NCBI RefSeq assembly: GCF_900095225.1
Contig: NZ_LT607418.1
Span: forward strand, 316,570 to 380,569
Length of the DNA: 64,000 nucleotides
Source of the DNA: Pseudomonas sp. UMAB-08
GTDB taxonomy: Bacteria > Pseudomonadota > Gammaproteobacteria > Pseudomonadales > Pseudomonadaceae
Reading direction: 5' to 3'
Shown here: positions 1-8,485 of the stretch, one piece after another
Position numbering within the stretch: the first letter of the stretch is position 1
Layout of the letters: every line of letters begins with the position of its first letter
The notes under the pieces: generated by a model
Seen by the model: the letters and a program-made list of their open reading frames with translations, nothing else
The model's database searches: none
What the model was told of the DNA's origin: nothing
Program-made: the position numbers and the translations under genes

Positions 1-307
1 CCAATGGCGGCAGCAAGACATCTTCGGCCCATTTTGAACGGCCGATGGCCACACCCAGCCCGATGCCGATCACAGCGGCTACTACATAGCCGGCAAACAC
101 CCGGCTCAGGCTGGCGCTCAAATGCTGGCCGAGTTTGCCCGAGTCCATCAGACTCGCTGCCGCCTGCGCCACTGCCAGAGGGGTAGGCACATTGGCGAAG
201 GTCACCACGCCCAAATTCCAGTGATGGCCGGCGGCGAGTTGCCAGAACAACAGGCACATCAGTAAAGATGCCGTACGCGGGATCCAGTGAATAAATGATG
301 CGGACAT
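1..307 (-). CDS. ABC transporter permease, SsuC/TauC-like (N-terminal part, runs off window)
   Basis: The reading frame opens with ATG at 307-305 and stays open to the window edge, giving about 102 residues. It starts MSASFIHWIPRTASLLMC, a hydrophobic first helix, followed by a second hydrophobic stretch (VFAGYVVAAVIGIGLGVAIG) typical of the N-terminal half of NitT/TauT-family permeases, which form the inner-membrane channel for sulfonates, taurine or nitrate. It lies directly downstream of a binding-protein gene on the same strand, so it is probably the channel for that protein. The EAA loop that docks the ATPase is beyond the edge. Family assignment is from the pattern and context; the substrate is unknown. 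Confidence 0.75.
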   Translation of the reverse strand, partial: MSASFIHWIPRTASLLMCLLFWQLAAGHHWNLGVVTFANVPTPLAVAQAAASLMDSGKLGQHLSASLSRVFAGYVVAAVIGIGLGVAIGRSKWAEDVLLPPL

Positions 308-409
308 AAATATTTTCCGGGAAATTCTGTGCTGCAGCCTTCGCGAATGAATTCGCTCGCGCAGAGATTGCATGCTTTCTGCAGGAGCGGATTTATTGGC
401 GAATGGGCC

Positions 410-1816
410 TCAACGACTGGCGATGGACTTGGCACTGGCATCGGTGAAATCGAGCACCTTGCCGCCCTTGGCCTTGGCGTACTGCTGCGCCTGTCCCTTG
501 AGCAGAAAAGCGCTGAGCCGCCCCTTGGCATCAGTGGCGAACCAGGCCTGATCGGCCAGCAGCTTGATCCCGCTGTCACTGGCCTGGGCATAGATCGCGC
601 GGATGCTTTTGCCTTCTTTCTTTAAGCTGTCCAGCGCACTGAAGGCCGATTCCGCCGAAGCGTAATGGCGCACTTTCGGCTCACCCTTGACCCATATTTC
701 AGCCACCCGAGTGAAGTCGGTGATGGGTTTACCGCTGATTGCATCATTGGCGTTGAGCGGCAACTGGACGTAGTTGGCTAATTGCTCGGTGTAATCCAGT
801 CCCGAGGCTTTAAACGCAGCGCGGATGTACTGATCGTCGATGAAACTGTTCAGATCCAGCCCCCTGTCGGCCTTCTTCAGCAGCTTGAGGGTATCAATGG
901 CGGTGCCTACGGCCTGACGGTATTCGGGCTTCCAGGTCATCTCGCGGGTCTGCACGCCCAACGGACCGTGGAACAGATAATTGACCTCGGCTTCGATACC
1001 CGTGACTTTCTCAATCAGCTCGCTGTATTTTTCCGGTTCGGCGGCCAGCAATTGATTGGCTTCGATCCCCGCACGCAGATAGGCGACCACCACTTCCGTG
1101 TATTGCCTGGCGTAGGTTTCGTCAACCAGCGCGCCATGGAAGGTCGGGCTGTTGGACTGGGAACCGTCGTAAATCTTGCGAGCGAAACCACGATTGGGGA
1201 ACAACTCGGCATAGGGCACGAAGTCGGCGTGGGCATCGATTTTGTTCGCCTGCAAGGCCGAGCCCGCGATTTCAGGAGCTTGGGCGATGATATTCACATC
1301 CTTGAGCGGGTCCCAACCTTCGACGGCGACGGCGCGCAACAACATGCCATGGGCGGTCGAAGCGAACGGGACAGAGATACTCTTGCCCTTGAGCTCGGAC
1401 AACGACTGCACAGTAGAGCTGCTGGGCACCACGATACCGTTGCCGCTGCCTTTGATACTGCCGGACAATACGCTGATGAACAGGCTGTGTTTGCCTGCGG
1501 TTTCGAACGCCACACCGTTGAAGGCGCCGGGGAAGTCAGCCATGGCACCGAAGTCCAGCTTGCCGGCGACCATTTCATTGGTCAGCGGCGCACCGCTGGT
1601 GAAGTTCTTCCATTCGACGTCGTACGTCGCGTCCTTGTATTTACCATCGTGGGGCAAGTATTTATCCAACAGGCCCAGCTCACGAATCAACAAACCGCCA
1701 GCGGCGCAGTTAATGGTGGCGTCTTGGGTACCGATGGCGATGCGGATGGTTTCTGCCTGGACAGGCAAGGTCAATGAGGCCAGGACAAAGCCGGCCAGGG
1801 CTGCACGCAATAACAT
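410..1816 (-). CDS. ABC transporter substrate-binding protein (NitT/TauT, NMT1-like)
   Basis: This 468-residue protein starts with a clear Sec signal peptide (MLLRAALAGFVLASLTLP, cleavage near VQA-ET) and then reads TIRIAIGTQDATINCAAGG, the entry of a periplasmic type II binding fold. Motifs such as 'LKGKSISVPFASTAHGMLLRA' positions 142-162 and a later 'ANKIDAHADFVPYAELFP' stretch match sulfonate/nitrate/taurine binding proteins, though it is longer than typical SsuA (about 320). A GAGGGG Shine-Dalgarno sits just upstream of the ATG. It lies between the ferredoxin gene and the permease on the minus strand, probably in one operon under the GntR regulator. The ligand is not identifiable; an organosulfur compound is the contextual guess. 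Confidence 0.8.
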   Translation of the reverse strand: MLLRAALAGFVLASLTLPVQAETIRIAIGTQDATINCAAGGLLIRELGLLDKYLPHDGKYKDATYDVEWKNFTSGAPLTNEMVAGKLDFGAMADFPGAFNGVAFETAGKHSLFISVLSGSIKGSGNGIVVPSSSTVQSLSELKGKSISVPFASTAHGMLLRAVAVEGWDPLKDVNIIAQAPEIAGSALQANKIDAHADFVPYAELFPNRGFARKIYDGSQSNSPTFHGALVDETYARQYTEVVVAYLRAGIEANQLLAAEPEKYSELIEKVTGIEAEVNYLFHGPLGVQTREMTWKPEYRQAVGTAIDTLKLLKKADRGLDLNSFIDDQYIRAAFKASGLDYTEQLANYVQLPLNANDAISGKPITDFTRVAEIWVKGEPKVRHYASAESAFSALDSLKKEGKSIRAIYAQASDSGIKLLADQAWFATDAKGRLSAFLLKGQAQQYAKAKGGKVLDFTDASAKSIASR

Positions 1817-1947
1817 GGGTTTATCCCCTCGTAATTTATAAGAGTCGTCTCCGCCACGATCAGGCGCGGTGGGAAACGAGGGGTAGTGCTCTCAGGCGTC
1901 CGGTAGTTGCCGGATGGCTTTGCTCGGTCAGCAGACCAGCGATGGGT

Positions 1948-2193
1948 TCAACGCAGCAAGTAAGGGATTTCCACTTTCACCGCGCCGGTCGGGCAGTCTT
2001 TTTCGCACGGCATGCAGTACCAGCACTCGTCGAACGCCATGTAAGCTTTTTGCGTGGCTGGATTGATCGCCAACAGGTCCATCGGGCAAACATCGACGCA
2101 AACGGTGCAGCCTTTATGGGCGATACATTTGTCCTCGTCGACGGTGACGGGGGCGTTGGAGCGAAAGAAGATTTCCTGGGGCTGGTAGGCCAT
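1948..2193 (-). CDS. 2[4Fe-4S] ferredoxin, AprB-like
   Basis: An 81-residue protein with eight cysteines in two clusters: C23-x5-C-x2-C-x3-CP and later C-x2-C-x2-C-x3-CP (DECWYCMPCEKDCPTG). This is a bacterial-type ferredoxin binding two [4Fe-4S] centres. The unusual five-residue first spacing and the location immediately downstream of an AprA-like flavoprotein recall the AprAB adenylylsulfate reductase pair, where the ferredoxin subunit passes electrons to or from the FAD subunit. The partner reaction here is not known. GAGG lies about 12 bases before the ATG. It is probably cotranscribed with the flavoprotein (57-bp gap). Confidence 0.88.
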   Translation of the reverse strand: MAYQPQEIFFRSNAPVTVDEDKCIAHKGCTVCVDVCPMDLLAINPATQKAYMAFDECWYCMPCEKDCPTGAVKVEIPYLLR

Positions 2194-2249
2194 TTCACGG
2201 TGTCCTCGGAGCCTTCAGCTCTCTTGGGTAACGGGTTATTTCGCGCCAG

Positions 2250-3980
2250 TCAAGCTGCATTGGCACCGACTCGCAGCCGGTCATAAGCCTGCATTTCGTT
2301 GGCGTCGAGAGGAATCACATAGGGTTCGACAGCTTTTTTGAAGCTGATCATGTTGCCGTCCTCGCCCTTTTTTAGGTGACAATGGCAAAACCAGTCGGCG
2401 TCATTGCGGTGCGGGTGATCGACTCGATAGTGGTACAACCCCCAACGGCTCTCGGCGCGGTACAACGAAGCACGTGCAGCCATTTCTGCGCAGTCGCGGA
2501 TCATGCTCACTTCCATGGCGCGCATCAGTTCGTGGGCATTGCTGACCTTCATCTGATCAAGGTCGTGCTCGATATCACTGAAGCGTTGCAAACCGATCTG
2601 CATTTTTTTCGTCACTTTCGGCGGTTGCAGGTAGTCGTTGACGAAGCGCCGCAGCTTGTATTCGACTTGAGCCGGAGGCAGGCCGTGTTCGCGATCAAGT
2701 GGTGCGTAAACCCGCGCCTGTTCGCGCTCGATCTGCTGCGTATCCAGTGTCGTAAAATCACGATCAGCCACAAAGTCTGCGGCGTTGCTGCCAGCGAACC
2801 AGCCATAAGTGAACGCGCCGAGCATGTAGTTATGCGGAACCGCCGCCATATCCCCGGCCGAATACAGGCCTTTGACCGACGTCTCGGCCCGCTCGTTGAC
2901 CCACACGCCCGAGGCCGAATGCCCGCTGCAAAAGCCGATCTCGGAGATATGCATTTCGACCATGTCGCTGCGGTAATCAGTACCACGATTGGCATGAAAC
3001 TGACCCCGACTCGGGCGTTCGTTGCTGTGCAGGATCTGCTCGATGTTCTGGATGGTTTCTTCGGCCAGGTGATCGAGTTTGAGGAACACCGGACCGTTGC
3101 CGCTTTCGAGTTCCTGGTGGAACTCCCACATCATCTGCCCGCTCCAGTAGTCACACTCGATGAAGCGCTCGCCCTTGTTGTTAGCGGTGTAGCCGCCCAA
3201 GGGACCGGTGACGTAGGCACAGGCCGGGCCGTTGTAGTCCTTGATCAGCGGGTTGATCTGGAAACACTCCAGGTTCGCCAGTTCGGCACCCGCGTGATAG
3301 GCCATGGCGTAACCGTCGCCAGCATTGGTCGGGTTTTCATAAGTACCCATCAGGTAACCCGAAGACGGCAACCCTAATCGCCCGGCCGCGCCGCAGCAGA
3401 GGATCACCGCCTTGGCCTTGATCACATGAAAGTCCGCCGTGCGGCAGTCAAAACCCATCACCCCGTTCACCGCGCCGTCGGCATCGGTCAATAAACGGGT
3501 ACAGACCAAGCGATTAGTGATGCTCACCCGTGCCCGCTTCAACTGGCGGTACAGGACTTTTTTGATGTCATGCCCTTCCGGCATAGGCAGCACATAGGCA
3601 CCCATGTGGTGAACCTTTTTCACCGCGTAGTCGCCGGTCTCGTCCTTTTCGAACTTCACGCCCCAGCGGTCCAGTTGCTCAATGGTTTCGAAACTGTGGG
3701 TGGCGTAGGCATATACCGCCGCTTGATTGACGATGCCGTCATTGGCGATGGTGATTTCCTTGGTGTACTGCTCCGGCGTCGAATGGCCGGGAATAATTGC
3801 GTTATTGAGGCCGTCCATGCCCATGCTGATGGCGCCGCTGCGTTTGACGTTGGCCTTGTCGATCAAGAGCACGCGCAGGTTGCGATTGCGTTCCTTGGCC
3901 TTGATTGCCGCCATGGGCCCGGCAGTACCGCCGCCGATCACGACGATGTCGTATTCCTGTTCAAGTACGGCTCGAGTCAT
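2250..3980 (-). CDS. FAD-dependent oxidoreductase, fumarate reductase/AprA-like flavoprotein subunit
   Basis: A 576-residue flavoprotein with an N-terminal dinucleotide-binding motif (DIVVIGGGTAGPMAAIKA, residues 10-27), the second FAD motif GLYSAGDMA near residue 372, and the general order of succinate dehydrogenase/fumarate reductase/adenylylsulfate reductase alpha subunits. Together with the adjacent ferredoxin it forms an AprAB-like two-subunit redox enzyme. The gene starts inside the stop of the upstream GntR gene (ATGA overlap), so the two are translationally coupled. Known AprA acts on adenosine phosphosulfate, but the neighbours (organosulfur uptake genes, no sat gene seen) suggest a different sulfur-related substrate; that is inference. 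No truncation or frameshift seen. Confidence 0.85.
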   Translation of the reverse strand: MTRAVLEQEYDIVVIGGGTAGPMAAIKAKERNRNLRVLLIDKANVKRSGAISMGMDGLNNAIIPGHSTPEQYTKEITIANDGIVNQAAVYAYATHSFETIEQLDRWGVKFEKDETGDYAVKKVHHMGAYVLPMPEGHDIKKVLYRQLKRARVSITNRLVCTRLLTDADGAVNGVMGFDCRTADFHVIKAKAVILCCGAAGRLGLPSSGYLMGTYENPTNAGDGYAMAYHAGAELANLECFQINPLIKDYNGPACAYVTGPLGGYTANNKGERFIECDYWSGQMMWEFHQELESGNGPVFLKLDHLAEETIQNIEQILHSNERPSRGQFHANRGTDYRSDMVEMHISEIGFCSGHSASGVWVNERAETSVKGLYSAGDMAAVPHNYMLGAFTYGWFAGSNAADFVADRDFTTLDTQQIEREQARVYAPLDREHGLPPAQVEYKLRRFVNDYLQPPKVTKKMQIGLQRFSDIEHDLDQMKVSNAHELMRAMEVSMIRDCAEMAARASLYRAESRWGLYHYRVDHPHRNDADWFCHCHLKKGEDGNMISFKKAVEPYVIPLDANEMQAYDRLRVGANAA

Positions 3981-4738
3981 GCCTGAGGGCCTCGGTTACG
4001 GTCGATACGCAGACGGTACTGGAACGCATCGCCACGATAATAAAGATGCTCGAAGTCCAGGGGCTGGCCATCGGCAGAATGGGTCAGACGCTCAATGCGC
4101 ATGATCGGCGAGCCAGCTTCGACGTTCAGCGCCTGGGTCAGATCGCTGTCAGCCAAAACGGCATCAATGGCCAGATCGGCATGGCCCAGCGACAGCCCGC
4201 AGTCGTTTTCCAGAATCAGAAAAATGTCCCGGGTCACCAGATCGGCACTCTCCAGCCGCTCGCCAAGGGCTTGCGGCAGGTAGGTCACTTCCAGGGAAAT
4301 CGGTTCACGGTTGATCAGTCGTACACGCTTGATCTGCGCCACGGTCTCGCCTTCTAGCAGTCGCAGACGCTCGGCGACCAGCTTGTCGGCGGGGATGAAT
4401 TTGAAACTGCGCAGGCGATTGATCACCTCGTAGCCACGGCCGGTCATCGACTCGGCGAGCCCCTGTAAGGTACTGACGTTCTGGAAGGTCTTGGGTTTGG
4501 CGACAAAGGTGCCTTTACCGTGGATCTTGAAGATCAGCCCTTCTTTCTGCAAATCGCCCAAGGCCTGGCGCACGGTGATGCGACTGACCTTGAACAGACT
4601 GCACAACTCGCTTTCCGAGGGCATCTGGCTGTCTTGGGCGTATTCGCCATCAAGGATCCTGCTGCGCAATAAATCACGCAGTTGGGTGTGCAACGGTACG
4701 CTGGACAGCGGCAGTAAAACCTTGGCTGTGTCGTTCAT
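3977..4738 (-). CDS. GntR-family transcriptional regulator (HutC/UTRA subfamily)
   Basis: A 253-residue regulator. Residues 14-80 form the GntR winged helix (HTQLRDLLRSRILDGEY, MPSESELCSLFKVSRITVRQ, GLIFKIHGKGTFVA), and residues 95-245 match a UTRA effector domain with its typical VAERLRLLEGETVAQIKRVR and NREPISLEVTYLP segments. It is the first gene of the minus-strand operon and overlaps the flavoprotein gene by four bases, so it most likely controls that operon. A GTCAT/ATGAC inverted repeat just upstream could be its operator. The effector is unknown; HutC-type regulators bind small carboxylates or sugars. Confidence 0.9.
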   Translation of the reverse strand: MNDTAKVLLPLSSVPLHTQLRDLLRSRILDGEYAQDSQMPSESELCSLFKVSRITVRQALGDLQKEGLIFKIHGKGTFVAKPKTFQNVSTLQGLAESMTGRGYEVINRLRSFKFIPADKLVAERLRLLEGETVAQIKRVRLINREPISLEVTYLPQALGERLESADLVTRDIFLILENDCGLSLGHADLAIDAVLADSDLTQALNVEAGSPIMRIERLTHSADGQPLDFEHLYYRGDAFQYRLRIDRNRGPQA

Positions 4739-4991
4739 TAAGATAACTTGTCATAACGAGTAATGACGTGATCATAAAGAGCTAACTGCAGAGATAACAA
4801 ATATCGTTTAGGTATAAGGTTAGAGCCAAGCACGAACGGCTCATCCCTAAAAACTCACTGCTCGAACGACCGCGTAGTACGACACTCAGCCGACCATCGT
4901 CAGGATCGGATTTCGGCCCAAAGCTTAGCCCCAGCCGAATAATAAATGCCTGACGCAGATTTTTTCGTCTGCGTGTATTCAGCCAAAGCAC
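4739..4991. other. Intergenic stretch between gntR-type and lacI-type genes
   Basis: No gene is seen. It holds the candidate GntR operator (4750-4767) and a 7-bp hairpin ACGCAGA/TCTGCGT at 4953-4974, just past the end of the LacI-type gene, which could end that minus-strand transcript although it has no clear U-tract. Confidence 0.5.
4750..4767. promoter_or_regulatory. Candidate operator for the GntR-type regulator
   Basis: Just upstream of the GntR start lies the inverted repeat GTCAT-N8-ATGAC. Its position (12-29 bases before the start codon) fits autoregulation. The assignment is by position and symmetry only. Confidence 0.35.
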
Positions 4992-6038
4992 TCAGGCACT
5001 TTCGCGCTCGATCAATCGACACTCCAGGAGATTCAAACGCTGCAGCTCTCCCTCTAGCCCCACTACCCCAAGGCTCTGCAACACCCGTGTCGCCGCTAGC
5101 ACACCTATTTCCAGTGCCGGCGGCTTGATCGTGCTCAGACTGGGCAACAACATCTCGGCAAATGGATAGTCGCCAAAACCCAACACCGCGCAGTCCTCGG
5201 GTATCCGCAAGCCGGCACGCTGCCCCGCTAACAGCCCTCCAGCCGCGATGTTATCGTTAGCGAATATAAGCGCATCGGGCCTATTTTGAGCCGCCATCAA
5301 CACCTCCATCGCTTGCTTGCCCGCCTCAAAAGGTGCGCAGTCAGGGCTGGGAGCAAACACGATAGGGACCAGCCCCAATGAGGACATGGTCGTCGCATAG
5401 CCATCCCGTCGCTCCAGGGCACTGAGATCTCCAGCTGCACTGTTCTCCACGAAAGCGATGCGCCGATAACCTTTACCGTGAAGGTAGCGAGCGGCCATGA
5501 CGCCAACTTGATAGTGCGAAAAGCCGATCTGGATAGGCCCACGCTCGGGTTGATAATCCCAGGTCTCAACCACCGGGATGTCGGCTTCGGCGAGCATTTT
5601 TTCCGTGGCCTGGCTGTGGAAGTGACTGGTCACCACCAACGCTGCTGGCGACCAACCGAGGAACGCCCGGACCGCATTCTCTTCCTGCTCGGCAGAAAAA
5701 TAACTTGAGGCCAACAGCAACTGATAACCATGACGGCTGAGCGTATCGCTGAAACCTTGAATGGTGTTGGCGAAGATAGGCCCGGAGATATTCGGAATGA
5801 CCATGCCAATGATCCGCCCACGCGTCGAGGCAAGTCCGCCGGCGACCAGATTGGGCACATAGCCTAATTCGTTTACGGCCAGAGCAATCCGCTCGCGGTG
5901 CTCCAGGGATACTTGTTCCGGCTGGTTGAAATAGCGCGAAACCGTCATTGATGAGACGCCCGCCCGTTCAGCCACAGTACTGAGGGTGATGCGCCCGGCG
6001 CCACGGCGTTTGCGCGGCGGATTTTTGTGATCGCTCAA
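4992..6038 (-). CDS. LacI-family transcriptional regulator (GntR gluconate-type branch)
   Basis: A 348-residue protein with the LacI helix-turn-helix at residues 17-45 (ITLSTVAERAGVSSMTVSRY) and the hinge NELGYVPNLVAGGLAS, followed by a periplasmic-binding-protein-like effector domain (RGRIIGMVIPNISGPIFANT through the C terminus). It is divergent from the TonB receptor operon at 6261, and a perfect 12-bp palindrome typical of LacI operators lies between them (6127-6138). It most likely represses that operon until an inducer binds. The inducer is unknown; a sulfur compound is a contextual guess, since most LacI members sense sugars or nucleosides. Confidence 0.9.
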   Translation of the reverse strand: MSDHKNPPRKRRGAGRITLSTVAERAGVSSMTVSRYFNQPEQVSLEHRERIALAVNELGYVPNLVAGGLASTRGRIIGMVIPNISGPIFANTIQGFSDTLSRHGYQLLLASSYFSAEQEENAVRAFLGWSPAALVVTSHFHSQATEKMLAEADIPVVETWDYQPERGPIQIGFSHYQVGVMAARYLHGKGYRRIAFVENSAAGDLSALERRDGYATTMSSLGLVPIVFAPSPDCAPFEAGKQAMEVLMAAQNRPDALIFANDNIAAGGLLAGQRAGLRIPEDCAVLGFGDYPFAEMLLPSLSTIKPPALEIGVLAATRVLQSLGVVGLEGELQRLNLLECRLIERESA

Positions 6039-6126
6039 AGCGTTCGTCCTTATCCAACCAAAAAAGAATATAAAAGTAATTTTTCAGTATTTGACGATCT
6101 ATATATCTCTTGAAGATACTGGCGAT

Positions 6127-6138
6127 GTTAGCGCTAAC
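6127..6138. promoter_or_regulatory. LacI-type operator
   Basis: GTTAGCGCTAAC is a perfect 12-bp palindrome with the central CG typical of LacI/GalR operators. It sits in the divergent region between the LacI-type gene (start 6038) and the TonB receptor gene (start 6261). Confidence 0.6.
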
Positions 6139-6260
6139 GAAGTGCTTTGTCTGCTACTCGCTCGAGCGAATGCCCCTACAAGTCACCCCGTTTCAAATCA
6201 TCAGGCGCAGTGGTCGCAGAACCACGGTGACCAAAGCATTTTTATCGAGCGAATATCAAT

Positions 6261-8483
6261 ATGCACCACACTTTTGGGGAACCCGTAAGACCTTCGCGAC
6301 TGGCCCAAGCCATTGCCGCCACTTTGGCATTGAGCACGCTACCCGCCATCCAGGTATTCGCGGCAGATGAAGCGACGGATACTGCGACCCTACAAGCGGT
6401 AACTGTCACTGCCACCCGCCGCGAGGAATCGCTGCAGAAGGTACCGGTGGCGATATCGGTGATCGACGGTGAGCAATTAGAGCGTGACAACCGCAACAGC
6501 GTGGCCAGCATCGTCCAGCAAGTACCGTCTTTAAACTTCCGTACGGGTGCCTCGAACAAGGACACTTCATTATTTATCCGTGGGGTTGGCACTATCTCCA
6601 CTTCGCCCGGTGTCGAACCCACCGTGGCTACGGTTATCGACGGGGTTGTTTATGGCCGCCCGGGGCAGGCCACTCTGGATCTGCTTGACCTGGACCGCAT
6701 TGAGGTACTGCGTGGCCCACAAGGCACGCTATTCGGAAAGAACGCGTCTGCTGGCGTACTGAACATCATCACCAAAGCACCAACCGCCGAGACCCATGGT
6801 TACATTGATCAGTCTTGGTTCAGCGGCAACGAAAGCCGCACCCGCTTCGGTATCGGCGGGAGCCTGATCCCCGAGACCCTCAAAGGCTCTCTGACCACCC
6901 TGTTCGGTAGCTATGACGGCAACGTGCATAACAAGGCCAACGGTCAAGAGGTTAACGGTTACAACCGCAAGGGTGTTCGTGGAAAGCTGGAGTTTACCCC
7001 CAGTGACGATATCAAGCTGACGGTTGCTGCCGACTACATACAGTCCCATGACGACACTCCTAATGGCGTAATCAGTAAGGCCCTTACCCCTTCTTTCGCC
7101 GCCGCACTGGCGCCTGTACACGCCAATAACGACAACCGCAACATCGAAAGCGACTACCGTAGCCATGTCGACGACACCAACAAAGGCTTGTCCGCTCAGC
7201 TCGACTGGAACCTCGGCGATTACACACTGACCTCCATTACCGCCTGGCGCGGCTGGGACAATACCCAATGGCAGGACGGCGACCGCTTGAGCACGATCAC
7301 TGCGACCTTCCCCGGCACCGAGGACAAAGGAGACCTGAATTACAACCAATACTCTCAAGAGCTGCGTCTGGCCTCACCAAAAGGGCAGTTCATAGAATAC
7401 GTTGGCGGGCTGTTCTACATGCACGGCAAAGACGAAGAGACTTATCGCCGCACATTGATAACACCAGCCTCGACCAACCGTGGCGTAGCCGACTACAGCA
7501 CCACCAGTGACAGCTATTCGGCATTTGGCGAGACCACGCTCAACTTTACCTCTACCTTTCGCGGCATCGCTGGCCTGCGCTGGACCCATGATGAACTGGA
7601 ATACGATCACCGTCGGGTATCCACATCGGCCACTACCGTCAGCGGTATCCAGCCAAGCACCAGCAGCACCGGCTCGGTGGATGAAGACGGCTGGTCGGGA
7701 CGGCTGGGCGTGCAATACGACCTGACCGACAGCATCATGACCTACCTGACCTACTCCCGTGGCTATAAGGGTCCGGCCTATAACGTATTCTTCAACATGC
7801 AGCCGCGCGACACCGATGCACTCAAGCCCGAGACCTCCAACACGTGGGAGCTGGGGGTCAAGGCGACCAGTTGGAATAATCGCCTGACCACCAACGTGGC
7901 GGTGTTCCATAGCGACTACGACAACTACCAGGCGAACTTCTATGACACCGTTGCCGGGCAGGTCGTGACGCGGCTGATCAACGCCGGCAGCGTCAGCACC
8001 GAAGGCGTCGAAGCTGACTATGCATTGCAGGCGACGCAGAACCTGAAACTCTCCGGGGCGCTGGCTTATACCAGAGCACGCATCGACCAGTTTTCCTGCC
8101 CGGCGGGTGCTGCGGCGTCATGCAATGTGAATGGCAAACCCCTGCCCTTCAGTCCTGACTGGAAAAGTTACGTACGCGCCGACTACACCATCCCACTGGC
8201 TAACGGACTGGATGTCGAACTGGGCACCGACTACAACTGGCAAAGCGAAGTGCAGTACGACATCAGTCAGAACCCCGAAACCAAACAAGGCGCCTATGGC
8301 ATCTGGAACGCCAGCGTGGCATTGGCCGACTACACCAATGGATGGCGTGTCGCACTGCTGGGCAAGAACCTCGCCGATAAGTCCTATTCTCCGCTGCTGG
8401 CAAGCGGCGCCGGTTATATCTACCGGGCAGTGCCACGGGATGATGAGCGTTACTTCGGCATTCAACTGCGCAAGGATTTCTAA
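6261..8483 (+). CDS. TonB-dependent outer-membrane receptor
   Basis: A 740-residue receptor with a signal peptide (residues 1-34, ending IQVFA-ADEA), a TonB box region (TLQAVTVTATRREES, about 43-57), a plug domain (VPVAISVIDGEQLERDNRN, then IEVLRGPQGTLFGKNASAG near 150), and a beta-barrel closing with YFGIQLRKDF, whose terminal Phe is the usual barrel insertion signal. Members of this branch are often labelled siderophore receptors, but here it heads an operon with a flavin monooxygenase, aldo/keto reductase and sulfonate-type binding protein, so uptake of an organosulfur compound is more likely. The ribosome-binding site is weak (GAGCGA). Confidence 0.9.
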   Translation: MHHTFGEPVRPSRLAQAIAATLALSTLPAIQVFAADEATDTATLQAVTVTATRREESLQKVPVAISVIDGEQLERDNRNSVASIVQQVPSLNFRTGASNKDTSLFIRGVGTISTSPGVEPTVATVIDGVVYGRPGQATLDLLDLDRIEVLRGPQGTLFGKNASAGVLNIITKAPTAETHGYIDQSWFSGNESRTRFGIGGSLIPETLKGSLTTLFGSYDGNVHNKANGQEVNGYNRKGVRGKLEFTPSDDIKLTVAADYIQSHDDTPNGVISKALTPSFAAALAPVHANNDNRNIESDYRSHVDDTNKGLSAQLDWNLGDYTLTSITAWRGWDNTQWQDGDRLSTITATFPGTEDKGDLNYNQYSQELRLASPKGQFIEYVGGLFYMHGKDEETYRRTLITPASTNRGVADYSTTSDSYSAFGETTLNFTSTFRGIAGLRWTHDELEYDHRRVSTSATTVSGIQPSTSSTGSVDEDGWSGRLGVQYDLTDSIMTYLTYSRGYKGPAYNVFFNMQPRDTDALKPETSNTWELGVKATSWNNRLTTNVAVFHSDYDNYQANFYDTVAGQVVTRLINAGSVSTEGVEADYALQATQNLKLSGALAYTRARIDQFSCPAGAAASCNVNGKPLPFSPDWKSYVRADYTIPLANGLDVELGTDYNWQSEVQYDISQNPETKQGAYGIWNASVALADYTNGWRVALLGKNLADKSYSPLLASGAGYIYRAVPRDDERYFGIQLRKDF

Positions 8484-8485
8484 GC

